The notes below the pieces were generated by a model that saw nothing but the letters and a program-made list of their open reading frames with translations, was not told the origin of the DNA and searched no databases. A stretch of 41,153 nt of DNA, taken from positions 1 through 41,153 of IMG/VR virus record IMGVR_UViG_3300035199_000514; one strand, given 5' to 3'. The DNA comes from a virus. A program made the position numbers and the translations under genes. Each line of letters begins with the position of its first letter. Position 1 is the first letter of the stretch. Positions 21,255-28,593 of this stretch are shown here, one piece after another.

Positions 21255-21652
21255 TCTAGCTCCCAAAATTTTAAAATTACTTCTTTATGCTGCTCTGCGT
21301 ACTGCATAGCTTCCTCCCAGTCATTAAAATCTACTGTATTCTTGAAGAATGTGGGATGGAGGGCTCGGAGGGCGCCGATGGAGCGTTCCCTCGTCAGTTT
21401 TACGTCCGAATCGAATTGCTGCTCAAAAAGGCTTATTTGCGTGGCGCTCTTTTGAGAGACTGCCATGTGCTCGAGCATAATTTCTCGAGAATACGAAAGA
21501 TTCTCAAGAGCCTTTATGATAACAGAAAGATAAACCAAATGGGCAGCTTTTAAAAGTGTAAGACTAAGGCGCGCCGATCTAAAAAAATAGAAGGTGCGGC
21601 ACGTTACATATCCAAACACAAAAGTTAGTAACCCTAATAACCAATATTCCAT
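21251..21652 (-). CDS. membrane-anchored hypothetical protein
   Basis: A 133-residue protein with one N-terminal hydrophobic segment (W-L-L-G-L-L-T-F-V-F-G-Y-V, about residues 4-17) and a long helical cytoplasmic or periplasmic part (A-L-E-N-L-S-Y-S-R-E, F-E-Q-Q-F-D). GAGGT precedes the ATG, and the promoter at 21691-21719 drives it. It is coupled to clpP by an ATGA overlap. Function is unknown. The coupling suggests a role beside the ClpP-like protein. Confidence 0.65.
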   Translation of the reverse strand: MEYWLLGLLTFVFGYVTCRTFYFFRSARLSLTLLKAAHLVYLSVIIKALENLSYSREIMLEHMAVSQKSATQISLFEQQFDSDVKLTRERSIGALRALHPTFFKNTVDFNDWEEAMQYAEQHKEVILKFWELE

Positions 21653-21662
21653 CTAACCTCAC

Positions 21663-21690
21663 AAAAAATGGTCACCGGAGTGACCATTTT
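21663..21690 (-). terminator. rho-independent terminator
   Basis: An 11-bp stem (21665-21675 with 21680-21690) around a 4-base loop, followed on the minus strand by an unbroken run of six T (21668-21663 including the end of the stem). It lies just after the acidic protein gene. The next promoter's start point falls inside its upstream arm, so transcripts begun there cannot form the full hairpin. Confidence 0.8.
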
Positions 21691-21719
21691 ATTATAACAT
21701 TTCATAAAGCAATTGTCAA
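21691..21719 (-). promoter_or_regulatory. sigma-70-like promoter
   Basis: Minus strand: TTGACA (21714-21719), 17-base spacer, TATAAT (21691-21696). Both boxes match consensus perfectly. The predicted start, near 21684, lies within the terminator stem. It drives 21251-21652 and the ClpP-like gene. Confidence 0.85.
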
Positions 21720-21721
21720 GC

Positions 21722-22357
21722 TTATTTGGCGGTTAAGCGCTTGAGGATTCTGGCCGCAAGCTCCTCGGACAAGTTTTCTTTCTTTTGCGAAGCAGCCAGT
21801 CGGGCCACAACGCGTTTGGCAACCTCTTGGACGATTTGATCATCTGAGAGGGTCTCATACATCCGGGATCCCGGCAATTCTTCCTCTTCTTCGCCGCCGA
21901 CAACCTCAAGGTCGTCAGTAGGAGCAGGCTCCATGCCCATGTCCAGGCTCAGCTCTTCTTCATCGCCGGGTAGGGGCTCGCCTAAGTCTTCATCACCCCC
22001 TTCGCCGCCTTCTACCTCAACACGATCTTCGATTCCCCATGCTGCAGCCAGGGCTTCAACGCCTTGCGCTAGCATGTCTTCTAATTCAGCATCCATTCCA
22101 CCGCCGACGTCTGTTTCGTCAGCAATGTCAAGATCTGTTTCAAGGGCGCCAAGTTCGTCGCCCTCTTCGTCGGCCATGTGATCTTCGGCCCCAAGTTCAT
22201 CCTCGGTGGCGCCAAGCTCATCTTCTAATTCTTCTTCTTCGCCTCTTTCGCGAACGGTGCCGAATTCTTGCAGGCGTGTATCGCCCACAGGATCGAGACG
22301 CGCTAGTTTCATAAATTGACGAATTTCGTTCTCTGTTAATAGTGCTTTACGAGCCAT
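21722..22357 (-). CDS. acidic protein, candidate prohead core/scaffold
   Basis: A 211-residue very acidic protein. It opens A-R-K-A-L-L-T-E-N-E-I-R-Q-F-M-K-L-A-R-L, then a long Glu/Asp/Gly-rich low-complexity stretch (about 35-165), then a basic helical end (V-A-K-R-V-V-A-R-L-A-A and I-L-K-R-L). Acidic linkers flanked by helices are typical of phage prohead core or scaffolding proteins, and the N-terminal L-T-E-N-E-I-R pattern occurs in marine T4-type phages. The role is inferred from composition only. AAGGAG precedes the ATG. Confidence 0.6.
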   Translation of the reverse strand: MARKALLTENEIRQFMKLARLDPVGDTRLQEFGTVRERGEEEELEDELGATEDELGAEDHMADEEGDELGALETDLDIADETDVGGGMDAELEDMLAQGVEALAAAWGIEDRVEVEGGEGGDEDLGEPLPGDEEELSLDMGMEPAPTDDLEVVGGEEEEELPGSRMYETLSDDQIVQEVAKRVVARLAASQKKENLSEELAARILKRLTAK

Positions 22358-22425
22358 TATAGATTCTCCTTAAACTGTAACTCATGTATAAATAGTTAGT
22401 GTTTCTCTTAACTTCCAAAAATTCG

Positions 22426-22677
22426 TTAATCAGACAACAAAGAGTTTTTTCTCATCTTCTTCAGCGCTGCGGATTCAATTTGTTTAACTCTCGCAAACGA
22501 AACTCCGATGCGGTCACCAACTTCTCGAAGAGTCATATTGCCATTCTCAGAGATAGAGATCAGAGAACAATTTTTTTCTTCAGGGAAGTCTATCCATAAT
22601 CGACACTCTGTTTCTTTACAATCTACATTTAACTTTAAGCATTTCATTGAGCATGCACGCAACCCGTTTCCTCTCAT
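22426..22677 (-). CDS. sigma-region-4-like HTH protein with Cys cluster
   Basis: An 83-residue protein. Residues 48-77 (M-T-L-R-E-V-G-D-R-I-G-V-S-F-A-R-V-K-Q-I) match the helix-turn-helix of sigma-70 region 4, which binds the -35 box (compare T-L-E-E-I-G-x-x-x-G-V-T-R-E-R-I-R-Q-I-E). The N-terminal half carries Cys at 9, 13, 20, 25 and 37 and may bind zinc. No region 2 is present, so it is not a full sigma factor. It may redirect host polymerase or act as a regulator. It is coupled to the upstream gene (ATGA). Confidence 0.75.
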   Translation of the reverse strand: MRGNGLRACSMKCLKLNVDCKETECRLWIDFPEEKNCSLISISENGNMTLREVGDRIGVSFARVKQIESAALKKMRKNSLLSD

Positions 22678-23000
22678 AAATCTGGGTGCTCCTGCTCAAG
22701 AATATCAAAGATGTTATCGACCTCTCCTTCATTGAGGCCCAAATCGCTCAGGGCGGACTGGCCGCGCTTGGAAAGATTGGCAGACTTTGCTTTGCGTTTT
22801 TGAGAGTGCGTACTTTTTTCAGCAATAAAATTATTAATTCTCTCATCGCCGCTCACATACCCCTCTATTAAACATCTAAAAAATTGGGACTGCTTGAGAC
22901 CATCATGTTTAAGGCGCAATAACAACTTGGCATGCTGGTGGTCGTTTGCGGTGAACACAATTCTCTTGTTATTTTTGCCATAAATTATGGTATCTGACAT
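22674..23000 (-). CDS. hypothetical protein, possibly DNA-binding
   Basis: A 108-residue basic protein. Residues 13-50 (R-I-V-F-T-A-N-D-H-Q-H, then Q-S-Q-F-F-R-C-L-I-E-G-Y) look like a beta strand followed by two helices, as in ribbon-helix-helix proteins. This is followed by a lysine-rich stretch (K-R-K-A-K-S-A-N-L-S-K-R). The C-terminal helix is acidic. It is coupled to the sigma-like gene and two bases from the IMPDH gene. Function is unknown, and DNA binding is a guess. Confidence 0.55.
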   Translation of the reverse strand: MSDTIIYGKNNKRIVFTANDHQHAKLLLRLKHDGLKQSQFFRCLIEGYVSGDERINNFIAEKSTHSQKRKAKSANLSKRGQSALSDLGLNEGEVDNIFDILEQEHPDL

Positions 23001-23001
23001 C

Positions 23002-24036
23002 TTACCACTTCCTCCCCATAATGTGAGGCGCGCTTTCGGAGATTCCAGAAGGTGTTTGAATTACAAACTGGGCTCGGGACTGCAGTTCTTTGATGTTTTT
23101 GCACCCAGAGTAAGATAAGCCAGAACGAATACCGCGTTCTAAATCTTTTATAATTTCTTGGACTGGGCCGCGGTAGGGGACGGTGGCAGCAACCCCTTCA
23201 AAAGAGGAATACTTGCCGCGCCAATCTATTTGAGCCTCTTTGCTGGCCATACCTCTATACACTTTCCACTTATGGCCGTCCTTGTCTTGTAGGATGTTTC
23301 CGGGAGTCTCATCGGTGCCGGCGATCAGAGAACCGACCATAACAGCATCGGCGCCAGCAGCGAGCGCCTTCACCATATCACCAGAATTTCGAATACCTCC
23401 GTCTGCTACAATAGCTACGTCACGATCGGTTTTTGCACACTCGAAAATAGTTTGAAGCCCGGGCATGCCATGGCCAGTCTGAACACGGGTAGAACAAATA
23501 GATCCTCCCCCAATATTACACCTAACTGAGTTGGCGCCCCAATCAGCCAAATCATTAACACCCTCAAGGGTGGCTACGTTTCCGGCCATAATATGTATCT
23601 CATCCCCCAAGGCGGTGCGTAGGGTTTGGAGCGCCTCTTTCATCAATACGTGGTGGCCGTGGGCCACATCTACACATATGAGATTCACCCCAATCGCCTT
23701 AAGAATGGCCGCACGATTTAAAAAATTGCCGCTGATACCGACTGCGGCGCCTACAATTGTCCCCGGGGAGTGAGCGAGTGCTTCTCCTACAAGAGTGGCC
23801 TGCTTCTCTATAGTATTATAGCGATGAACGATGGCGCATGCTCCAGACTCGGAAAGCTTTTCGGCCATGGCCTTTTCGGAAATTGTATCCATTGGAGAAG
23901 AAAAAATCGGTAACCCCAACTTCAGGCCTTTACCCATGTTGATGCTAATGTCTATATCACTTCTAGATCTAATATCAGAGTATTGGGGCACTAACAGAAC
24001 ATCATCGTAGGAGAAGGCGGTCTTTTTTTGGATCAT
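23002..24036 (-). CDS. IMP dehydrogenase/GMP reductase family enzyme
   Basis: A 344-residue TIM-barrel enzyme. The catalytic loop reads G-G-G-S-I-C-S-T-R (Cys181), preceded by V-D-V-A-H-G-H and followed by V-A-D-G-G-I-R. The C-terminal V-P-Y-R-G, A-Q-F-V-I-Q-T and S-E-S-A-P-H fit IMPDH better than GMP reductase. The CBS domains are missing, and the Arg-Tyr flap of IMPDH is shortened, so the length is close to GuaC. It either oxidises IMP to XMP (towards GTP) or reduces GMP to IMP. Both fit purine-pool control during phage replication. Its start overlaps the thioredoxin gene. Confidence 0.88.
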   Translation of the reverse strand: MIQKKTAFSYDDVLLVPQYSDIRSRSDIDISINMGKGLKLGLPIFSSPMDTISEKAMAEKLSESGACAIVHRYNTIEKQATLVGEALAHSPGTIVGAAVGISGNFLNRAAILKAIGVNLICVDVAHGHHVLMKEALQTLRTALGDEIHIMAGNVATLEGVNDLADWGANSVRCNIGGGSICSTRVQTGHGMPGLQTIFECAKTDRDVAIVADGGIRNSGDMVKALAAGADAVMVGSLIAGTDETPGNILQDKDGHKWKVYRGMASKEAQIDWRGKYSSFEGVAATVPYRGPVQEIIKDLERGIRSGLSYSGCKNIKELQSRAQFVIQTPSGISESAPHIMGRKW

Positions 24037-24404
24037 GATTCCTTCTCTATAAATGTTTTAATATCTGACACCTTATACCATGTCTTCTGGTTGGGGTGAT
24101 CTGGCTCTGGCATAATACGCACTGTGCTTTTGCGAGGGCCCTTTTTTGATTGAATCACTGAAATTGTGGGCACTCCGTCGAATTTGAGGCGCCTTTCGAT
24201 AGGGGGGTGGTCATCAACATTGAAAGCAAAAAAATGTAAGTCAGAGTATTGATCCTCTTTCGCTATGCTGGCGTAATATTCCTGCAGCGCGTGGCACAAG
24301 TGGCAGCCACTTGAATAAAATTTAACCACACAGGTCGCGTCTTCGTTTACTCGCCCATCGATTATTCGCTCGAGGGCTGCTAAATTAAGTCTTGTTATGC
24401 TCAT
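24033..24404 (-). CDS. thioredoxin-like protein
   Basis: A 123-residue protein from the Met at 24404. AAGGA lies before it, and the longer open frame is the upstream gene's shadow. V-V-K-F-Y-S-S-G-C-H-L-C holds the redox motif C-H-L-C at 34-37, then F-A-F-N-V-D-D, then the cis-proline strand G-V-P-T-I-S-V. It would exchange disulfides and could reduce the phage ribonucleotide reductase. It overlaps the upstream zinc-ribbon gene by 20 bases and the IMPDH start by 4. Confidence 0.85.
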   Translation of the reverse strand: MSITRLNLAALERIIDGRVNEDATCVVKFYSSGCHLCHALQEYYASIAKEDQYSDLHFFAFNVDDHPPIERRLKFDGVPTISVIQSKKGPRKSTVRIMPEPDHPNQKTWYKVSDIKTFIEKES

Positions 24405-24678
24405 CGGCTGTTTCCTTGGTTTCTTTAGATTTAAAATATTCGGCGGCCACATCGGTGGCCATGGTCCAGCAGGCCGGGCAGTACAATCTAACCGTATCTG
24501 GGTCTTTAATAACCACATTCCATGTTTGCACCATCTCTTTATTCTTTTTGTCAAATGGCTCTTTGCATGCGGTACACATTTGCGGCAGATTCCCAAACTG
24601 GGCAACCTTCAGGGCCATCTCGTCGGTGGCTTCTTTGTCGGCATGCTTTTGTATTTGTCGGCGCGCCTTACGATTCAC
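24385..24678 (-). CDS. zinc-ribbon-type protein
   Basis: A 97-residue protein. The start chosen is GTG at 24678, which has GAGG five bases before it and gives N-R-K-A-R-R-Q-I-Q-K. A TTG further upstream lacks a ribosome site. Two C-x-x-C pairs (C-T-A-C about residue 35 and C-P-A-C about 67) flank a strand-rich stretch, a probable zinc-binding site. The basic N-terminus may contact nucleic acid. It overlaps the upstream gene by 11 bases. Function is unknown. Confidence 0.65.
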   Translation of the reverse strand: MNRKARRQIQKHADKEATDEMALKVAQFGNLPQMCTACKEPFDKKNKEMVQTWNVVIKDPDTVRLYCPACWTMATDVAAEYFKSKETKETADEHNKT

Positions 24679-25021
24679 TCTTCCCTCTTTTATGCCTCTT
24701 TTGGCTCTTTTTGAAAGTCGGAGACATCTCGGCAGTAACAACTTTCGGAGATGCCGGCGGTTCTTCCGGCTGCTCGGGGCTTGTCTCCTCCTCGCTATCT
24801 TCTTCGGGTGGCTTGTTTATTAACTCGACAAGATTTGGGGCGTGCTGTTGTAAGGTGATTAGCGCGCCTTCCAGCGTTGCTAGGTTTAATGCCATGTTGG
24901 CGAGCCTCTCCATGTCGCCGGCTTCTGAGGGGCGCTTCATGGCGTCTGCCAGCAGGCCTAGCTGTTCGTATACCTTTGCTTGTAGATACACAATTGATGA
25001 ATTTAAAGTGTGTTTGGTCAT
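24668..25021 (-). CDS. hypothetical protein
   Basis: A 117-residue protein: a helical N-terminal 70 residues (Q-A-K-V-Y-E-Q-L-G-L-L-A-D-A-M and L-A-N-M-A-L-N-L-A-T-L), an acidic and proline-rich linker (E-E-D-S-E-E-E-T-S-P), and a basic tail (K-K-S-Q-K-R-H-K-R-G-K). AAGGAG precedes the ATG. Function is unknown. It lies between the methylase and the zinc-ribbon gene. Confidence 0.6.
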   Translation of the reverse strand: MTKHTLNSSIVYLQAKVYEQLGLLADAMKRPSEAGDMERLANMALNLATLEGALITLQQHAPNLVELINKPPEEDSEEETSPEQPEEPPASPKVVTAEMSPTFKKSQKRHKRGKSES

Positions 25022-25032
25022 TTCATCTCTCC

Positions 25033-25506
25033 TTACCTGTTGATTGTTCCGAAAACTTGCTGTCTATTGGTTCCATCAAATACCACGATAGCCGATGGAA
25101 AGGGGGCACTATTTGTGCTGTCTCCAAACTTAAGGCGCCCCTTTACAAAATACACCTCATCTGCTTTCATAATATATTGATGCCAATACTTCGTGTCTGT
25201 TCGAGAGGGGATAAGCATTACTACTTTAGTTTCTTCATTGCGAGACTCTTCATATCCCTTCTTGATCCAACTTTCGATGCCTCTCCCGTACGGAGGATTA
25301 ACAAAGCTTGTGTATCCTTGCCAATCCTTGGTCAGACCATCTTCCGCTTCTGTGAAGAAATTCTGGCACTTGGTGTTGACCGGGTTAGCACACGGATCTA
25401 AGTCAAACGGGCCAAAGCGCCAATTGAGTTTATCAAAAAAGTCTTGTGGGGTCGACCATTCGCCGGTCTTAGATGAGAACATAACTACTTGTGTGTTTTT
25501 ATTCAT
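25033..25506 (-). CDS. dam: phage Dam-type N6-adenine methyltransferase
   Basis: A 157-residue protein from the Met at 25506. It matches the phage DNA N-6-adenine-methyltransferase family: W-S-T-P-Q-D-F-F at 18-25, F-D-L-D-P-C-A-N-P at 34-42 (part of the cofactor pocket) and F-V-N-P-P-Y-G with the catalytic N-P-P-Y at 70-73. It would transfer methyl from S-adenosylmethionine to adenine in DNA, probably to protect phage DNA from restriction. It sits next to a DUF262/HNH nuclease-like gene. The neighbour pair could be a modification-restriction couple (inference). Confidence 0.88.
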   Translation of the reverse strand: MNKNTQVVMFSSKTGEWSTPQDFFDKLNWRFGPFDLDPCANPVNTKCQNFFTEAEDGLTKDWQGYTSFVNPPYGRGIESWIKKGYEESRNEETKVVMLIPSRTDTKYWHQYIMKADEVYFVKGRLKFGDSTNSAPFPSAIVVFDGTNRQQVFGTINR

Positions 25507-25510
25507 TATA

Positions 25511-26935
25511 TTATTGCCCCTTCTGGTGATTAAAATGTGGTTGATTAGATGCGGCACCTTTCTGGCGGTTATCGTAAACCGTCATCAGTTCTCCATTATC
25601 AATTGTCGTACTACCGCCATCTTTAACGGATATCATATGATCTGCTTCTAGTTTGCCAGTGTAAAGATCTAAAATAGAAACCTCTTCTCCAGTTCGTAGC
25701 TGGCCCTCTTGAAGATAAAATATCTTGAGTCGCTGACTCGTAGAAAACACATCAGAAGAAGTTCTAACGCTGGCCATGGTGCCGTCCTCAAGTAGTGCTA
25801 CGAGATCTCTTGTTATGGCGCGCTTGAACAAATTAAGGCTCTTTAGAAGCGGAGTTCTTTGAGTATACACTCGTAGCCAATAAATGTAAGACCTCTCGTG
25901 CTGATCTTCTTCTAAAACCTTAAGAGAAATTTGCCGGAACGCCTGATCTGTTTCTAAAAACCAAGTCATAAACTGCTTATGATTATCAATTTTTATTTCT
26001 TTTTTGTGGGAATTAATATAAGCAACCAAATCAAAAAGGACTTGTACGAGTCCCGGGCTCATTCTGTGGCGCTTAACCAGCTTAATATCTTTCGCGATAA
26101 GTGCTACGTCTTTCATTACCCCCGCAACAAGACTTGTGGTGGTTTTTGATAACTCTGGTGTGTCTTCATAAAACGAATCCAATTGTTTAGCGCCGGTTTC
26201 GGTACTGTAATTGTTCTCTATCTTCTGTACAAGCTGTGCCAAAGCTTCTTCATGTTTGCGTTTGTCCAGATCTCCTGCGGACATAGTCATTAGGTTTTCG
26301 AAAATCAATCTATTCTGTGGTTCGTTAGCGGTGTCTCTGACAAATTTAGCCATGGGTGACCATCGAGCTTGACGATATTCTTGCTTGTTGAGGTGGGTTG
26401 ATGTATTCTCTCTTCGAAAAAGTTCACACATCTCAATAATTCCGATTTTGCGGAATGTATAATACGTCAGCTTTTCTGTGTAAAGTAAGTCCTCTTGCTC
26501 TGACTCCGACAAATCTCTGAAATACTTCTTCTTTTTTCCTTTTCCGCGAGTAGTTGGATCTAAATCAGTATAAACCGCGAATTCATTGTTAATATATGCA
26601 TTAAATGTGCTAGCGCTGTTGTTTCCATCTATGCTGACGTATTTGTGCCCTTCATCCAGCAGTGCTTTGAAGTATGTTTCGGATTCTTTATCTCTGATAT
26701 CGACAGCACAGCGATAGCACGACTCTACCTCTGCGTTCATAATCTTATTAAACACTTTGCCAGCAAATACGGACTCCATGTACTGTTCTGCCGCTTTCTT
26801 CGTCCAGCCAGAGCCTCGCTCCATACCACCCCATCGCTGAAAGCTGCCGTCCAATTTAGTTTGATTATATTTCTTTTTAATAATGTGTAAAGATTCTTTA
26901 GTTTCTTTTACATCGTAAACGTCGTTCCCTTTCAT
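25511..26935 (-). CDS. DUF262 plus HNH protein (GmrSD-like)
   Basis: A 474-residue protein. The N-terminal part follows the DUF262 (ParB-like) layout: F-Q-R-W-G-G at 32-37 with W44, then S-I-D-G-N-N-S-A-S-T-F at 101-111, equivalent to D-G-Q-Q-R-x-T-x-L but with the Arg lost. The C-terminus has E-A-D-H-M-I-S-V-K-D-G-G (about 430-441) and Y-D-N-R-Q-K-G, an HNH-type site. This pairing is that of the type IV enzyme GmrSD and relatives, which use nucleotide binding to cut modified DNA. The start overlaps the GapR-like gene as ATGA. The role in a phage is unknown: defence against rival phages or host-DNA attack. Confidence 0.72.
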   Translation of the reverse strand: MKGNDVYDVKETKESLHIIKKKYNQTKLDGSFQRWGGMERGSGWTKKAAEQYMESVFAGKVFNKIMNAEVESCYRCAVDIRDKESETYFKALLDEGHKYVSIDGNNSASTFNAYINNEFAVYTDLDPTTRGKGKKKKYFRDLSESEQEDLLYTEKLTYYTFRKIGIIEMCELFRRENTSTHLNKQEYRQARWSPMAKFVRDTANEPQNRLIFENLMTMSAGDLDKRKHEEALAQLVQKIENNYSTETGAKQLDSFYEDTPELSKTTTSLVAGVMKDVALIAKDIKLVKRHRMSPGLVQVLFDLVAYINSHKKEIKIDNHKQFMTWFLETDQAFRQISLKVLEEDQHERSYIYWLRVYTQRTPLLKSLNLFKRAITRDLVALLEDGTMASVRTSSDVFSTSQRLKIFYLQEGQLRTGEEVSILDLYTGKLEADHMISVKDGGSTTIDNGELMTVYDNRQKGAASNQPHFNHQKGQ

Positions 26936-27183
26936 GCGTTGGTTTCTCCCGAAATCGCGTTGAAATTATCAACTACCTCATCGATGTTGAACTTGCCCTT
27001 ATAAAGACGATATGCCTTTACTGCTGCGCGGATCTCATCCGTACCGAGCCAGCCGTTCTCTCGGAACTCAGTGCGCAGTTCGCGCTTTTGCTCCTGGTAG
27101 GGCTCGATGCACTCCTCAATTGCTGCCAGTGAGCGGATATACTCCTTGACATATTGCTTCTTCTCGTCTTGTGTTGTGGCCAT
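26932..27183 (-). CDS. GapR-like (DUF2312-type) small protein
   Basis: An 83-residue helical protein from the Met at 27183 (AAGGAG six bases upstream). The sequence V-K-E-Y-I-R-S-L-A-A-I-E-E-C-I-E, then K-R-E-L-R-T-E-F, then I-R-A-A-V-K-A-Y-R-L-Y resembles the coiled-coil plus helix of GapR/DUF2312 proteins, which clamp overtwisted DNA ahead of polymerases. The match is by pattern only. It is the first gene after the 27208-27236 promoter. Confidence 0.55.
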   Translation of the reverse strand: MATTQDEKKQYVKEYIRSLAAIEECIEPYQEQKRELRTEFRENGWLGTDEIRAAVKAYRLYKGKFNIDEVVDNFNAISGETNA

Positions 27184-27207
27184 TAGGCTCTCCTTGATTA
27201 CTATATT

Positions 27208-27236
27208 AATATAGCATCTTGACAATCTCTTGTCAA
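27208..27236 (-). promoter_or_regulatory. sigma-70-like promoter
   Basis: Minus strand: TTGACA (27231-27236), 17-base spacer, TATATT (27208-27213) with TGC before it. The -35 region is part of a short repeat, CTTGACAAGAGATTGTCAAG (27218-27237), whose arms CTTGACA and TGTCAAG are inverted. It lies in the 57-base gap and drives the GapR-like to methylase genes. Confidence 0.82.
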
Positions 27237-27240
27237 GCGT

Positions 27241-27951
27241 TTATTGTAGTCTAATATTAAAAAGGTGAGCGATAAACTGCTTCACAAGGTTGTCCTTCTG
27301 TTCCTCATTTTCACATTCAGAGAAAATATAATTATACGTGGCTTTTTGTTCATTTGTTTCATTTTGTAGTAGCACACATTCCTTCTTCATCCAGCGAGTC
27401 TGCTGTTCGTAGTTGCGCGGCTGTGTTATTCTATACCTGTCGGCAAGATCAATTAACATAAAATACTTCTTTTTTTCAAGAGCCTCCTTCGCTTCTTGAA
27501 AAAGGCGAAGATTTTCCATTCCCTGTTCCACGGTAACGCTCCCTGTTATTTTATCGGGATGAAGCTTTAAGGCTAATTTTTTGAATAATTTTCTAAAGGA
27601 CTCGTGGATCTCTTTATCATCCTGGGTCGTAGAGTATTCAATATCTTCTGGTTCGCCGGTGGCGGGGTGCACAAAAGGGACAAGGGCCCATTCTTCTACG
27701 GTCTCAAAATCTGAAAAATTATCTGCGGAAATTTCAAGAGGTTTTGGCGTATAGATTTTATCAAGGCGCACCTCGTTGGTCTTATTTAGCTCTGCGACAT
27801 CTAAACCACTCTGGGCAGCTACTCGGAGATAGTGCTCATGAAATAGTGGTGCATTTTCGGTGATTATTTCTTTCACGAGATCTTTTTCATTATAAATGTA
27901 TCTCACCTGATTAACCATTCTTTTCCATAGAATTTTCTTTGAAATACTCAT
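27241..27951 (-). CDS. J-domain (DnaJ-like) protein
   Basis: A 236-residue protein from the ATG at 27951 (AAGGT nine bases upstream). Residues about 117-160 hold a J domain: F-R-K-L-F-K-K-L-A-L-K-L-H-P-D-K, with the H-P-D at 131-133 that stimulates Hsp70 ATPase, then L-F-Q-E-A-K-E-A-L. No Gly/Phe linker or zinc centre is present. It would recruit the host DnaK, perhaps for replication-complex assembly, as host DnaJ does for phage lambda. It lies downstream of dnaE and the second ClpP. Confidence 0.8.
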   Translation of the reverse strand: MSISKKILWKRMVNQVRYIYNEKDLVKEIITENAPLFHEHYLRVAAQSGLDVAELNKTNEVRLDKIYTPKPLEISADNFSDFETVEEWALVPFVHPATGEPEDIEYSTTQDDKEIHESFRKLFKKLALKLHPDKITGSVTVEQGMENLRLFQEAKEALEKKKYFMLIDLADRYRITQPRNYEQQTRWMKKECVLLQNETNEQKATYNYIFSECENEEQKDNLVKQFIAHLFNIRLQ

Positions 27952-27984
27952 TGGCGCCAACCTTTACCTCTAAATAGGCCGGCC

Positions 27985-28590
27985 TCACTTAAACTTGAAA
28001 TTCACCTTTGTCTCTATCTTCATTTCGGGAATGCGTATATGGTTGGCTAATTTATGTTTCTTGGCCTCATCGGCTTCTAAAAACCAATCGGCATGACCCT
28101 TTTCGTGAACAATGTCTAGAAAATATTCTTCATGGTGGCCACAATTCTGTGCCATCTTACGATAAATTTTCTGATTGAGGCGCTCAGCTTCCTCTGTAGA
28201 CGCTTTGATTTCTTCTATCTTTCCCCAGGCCATTGAACTCACATCATGAATCATAAGAGTGGCATCTTCATCCATATAGCGATAATCTTCGGTGCCAAAA
28301 CTAAACAGAATTGCGCCGCAAGACATTGCCTTCCCTTGTACGATGGTAGCCACTGGGATTTTTGAATGTCTGATGTCCGAAATCATAGACATTAGACTGT
28401 AGACTTGGCCGCCGTAACTATCGATTATAACAGGCACAACTGGCTGGCCACTATTCTGGGCGCGCATCATTAGATTGGTAAATTCCTTTGCTGCCGGTTC
28501 ATCAAACTTTCTAACTCGTATAACAACCGGCAGATCGTCTATAAGTTTTGGCTCTTTTAATAAAGGGCTAAAATATTTAATAATATTCAT
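27985..28590 (-). CDS. clpP: ClpP-like protease subunit, full triad
   Basis: A 201-residue ClpP-family protein with all catalytic residues: G-K-A-M-S-C-G with Ser90, L-M-I-H-D-V with His115, and A-D-W-F-L-E-A-D-E-A with Asp168. The substrate strand D-S-Y-G-G (57-61) is present. It is only distantly similar to the other phage ClpP at 20592. AGGA precedes the ATG. It follows dnaE by three bases. It may form a mixed ring with the other ClpP, cut phage structural precursors, or work with host ClpX/ClpA. Confidence 0.9.
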   Translation of the reverse strand: MNIIKYFSPLLKEPKLIDDLPVVIRVRKFDEPAAKEFTNLMMRAQNSGQPVVPVIIDSYGGQVYSLMSMISDIRHSKIPVATIVQGKAMSCGAILFSFGTEDYRYMDEDATLMIHDVSSMAWGKIEEIKASTEEAERLNQKIYRKMAQNCGHHEEYFLDIVHEKGHADWFLEADEAKKHKLANHIRIPEMKIETKVNFKFK

Positions 28591-28593
28591 GGT

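Noticed and set aside
21933-22314. Long plus-strand open frames opposite the acidic protein
   Set aside because: They are Ser/Pro/Arg-rich mirror images of an Asp/Glu-rich gene, with no ribosome site or promoter. They are typical shadow frames.
27976-27985. Perfect 10-bp palindrome AGGCCGGCCT
   Set aside because: Too short, no T-run, at a gene end. It has no terminator or operator features beyond its symmetry.
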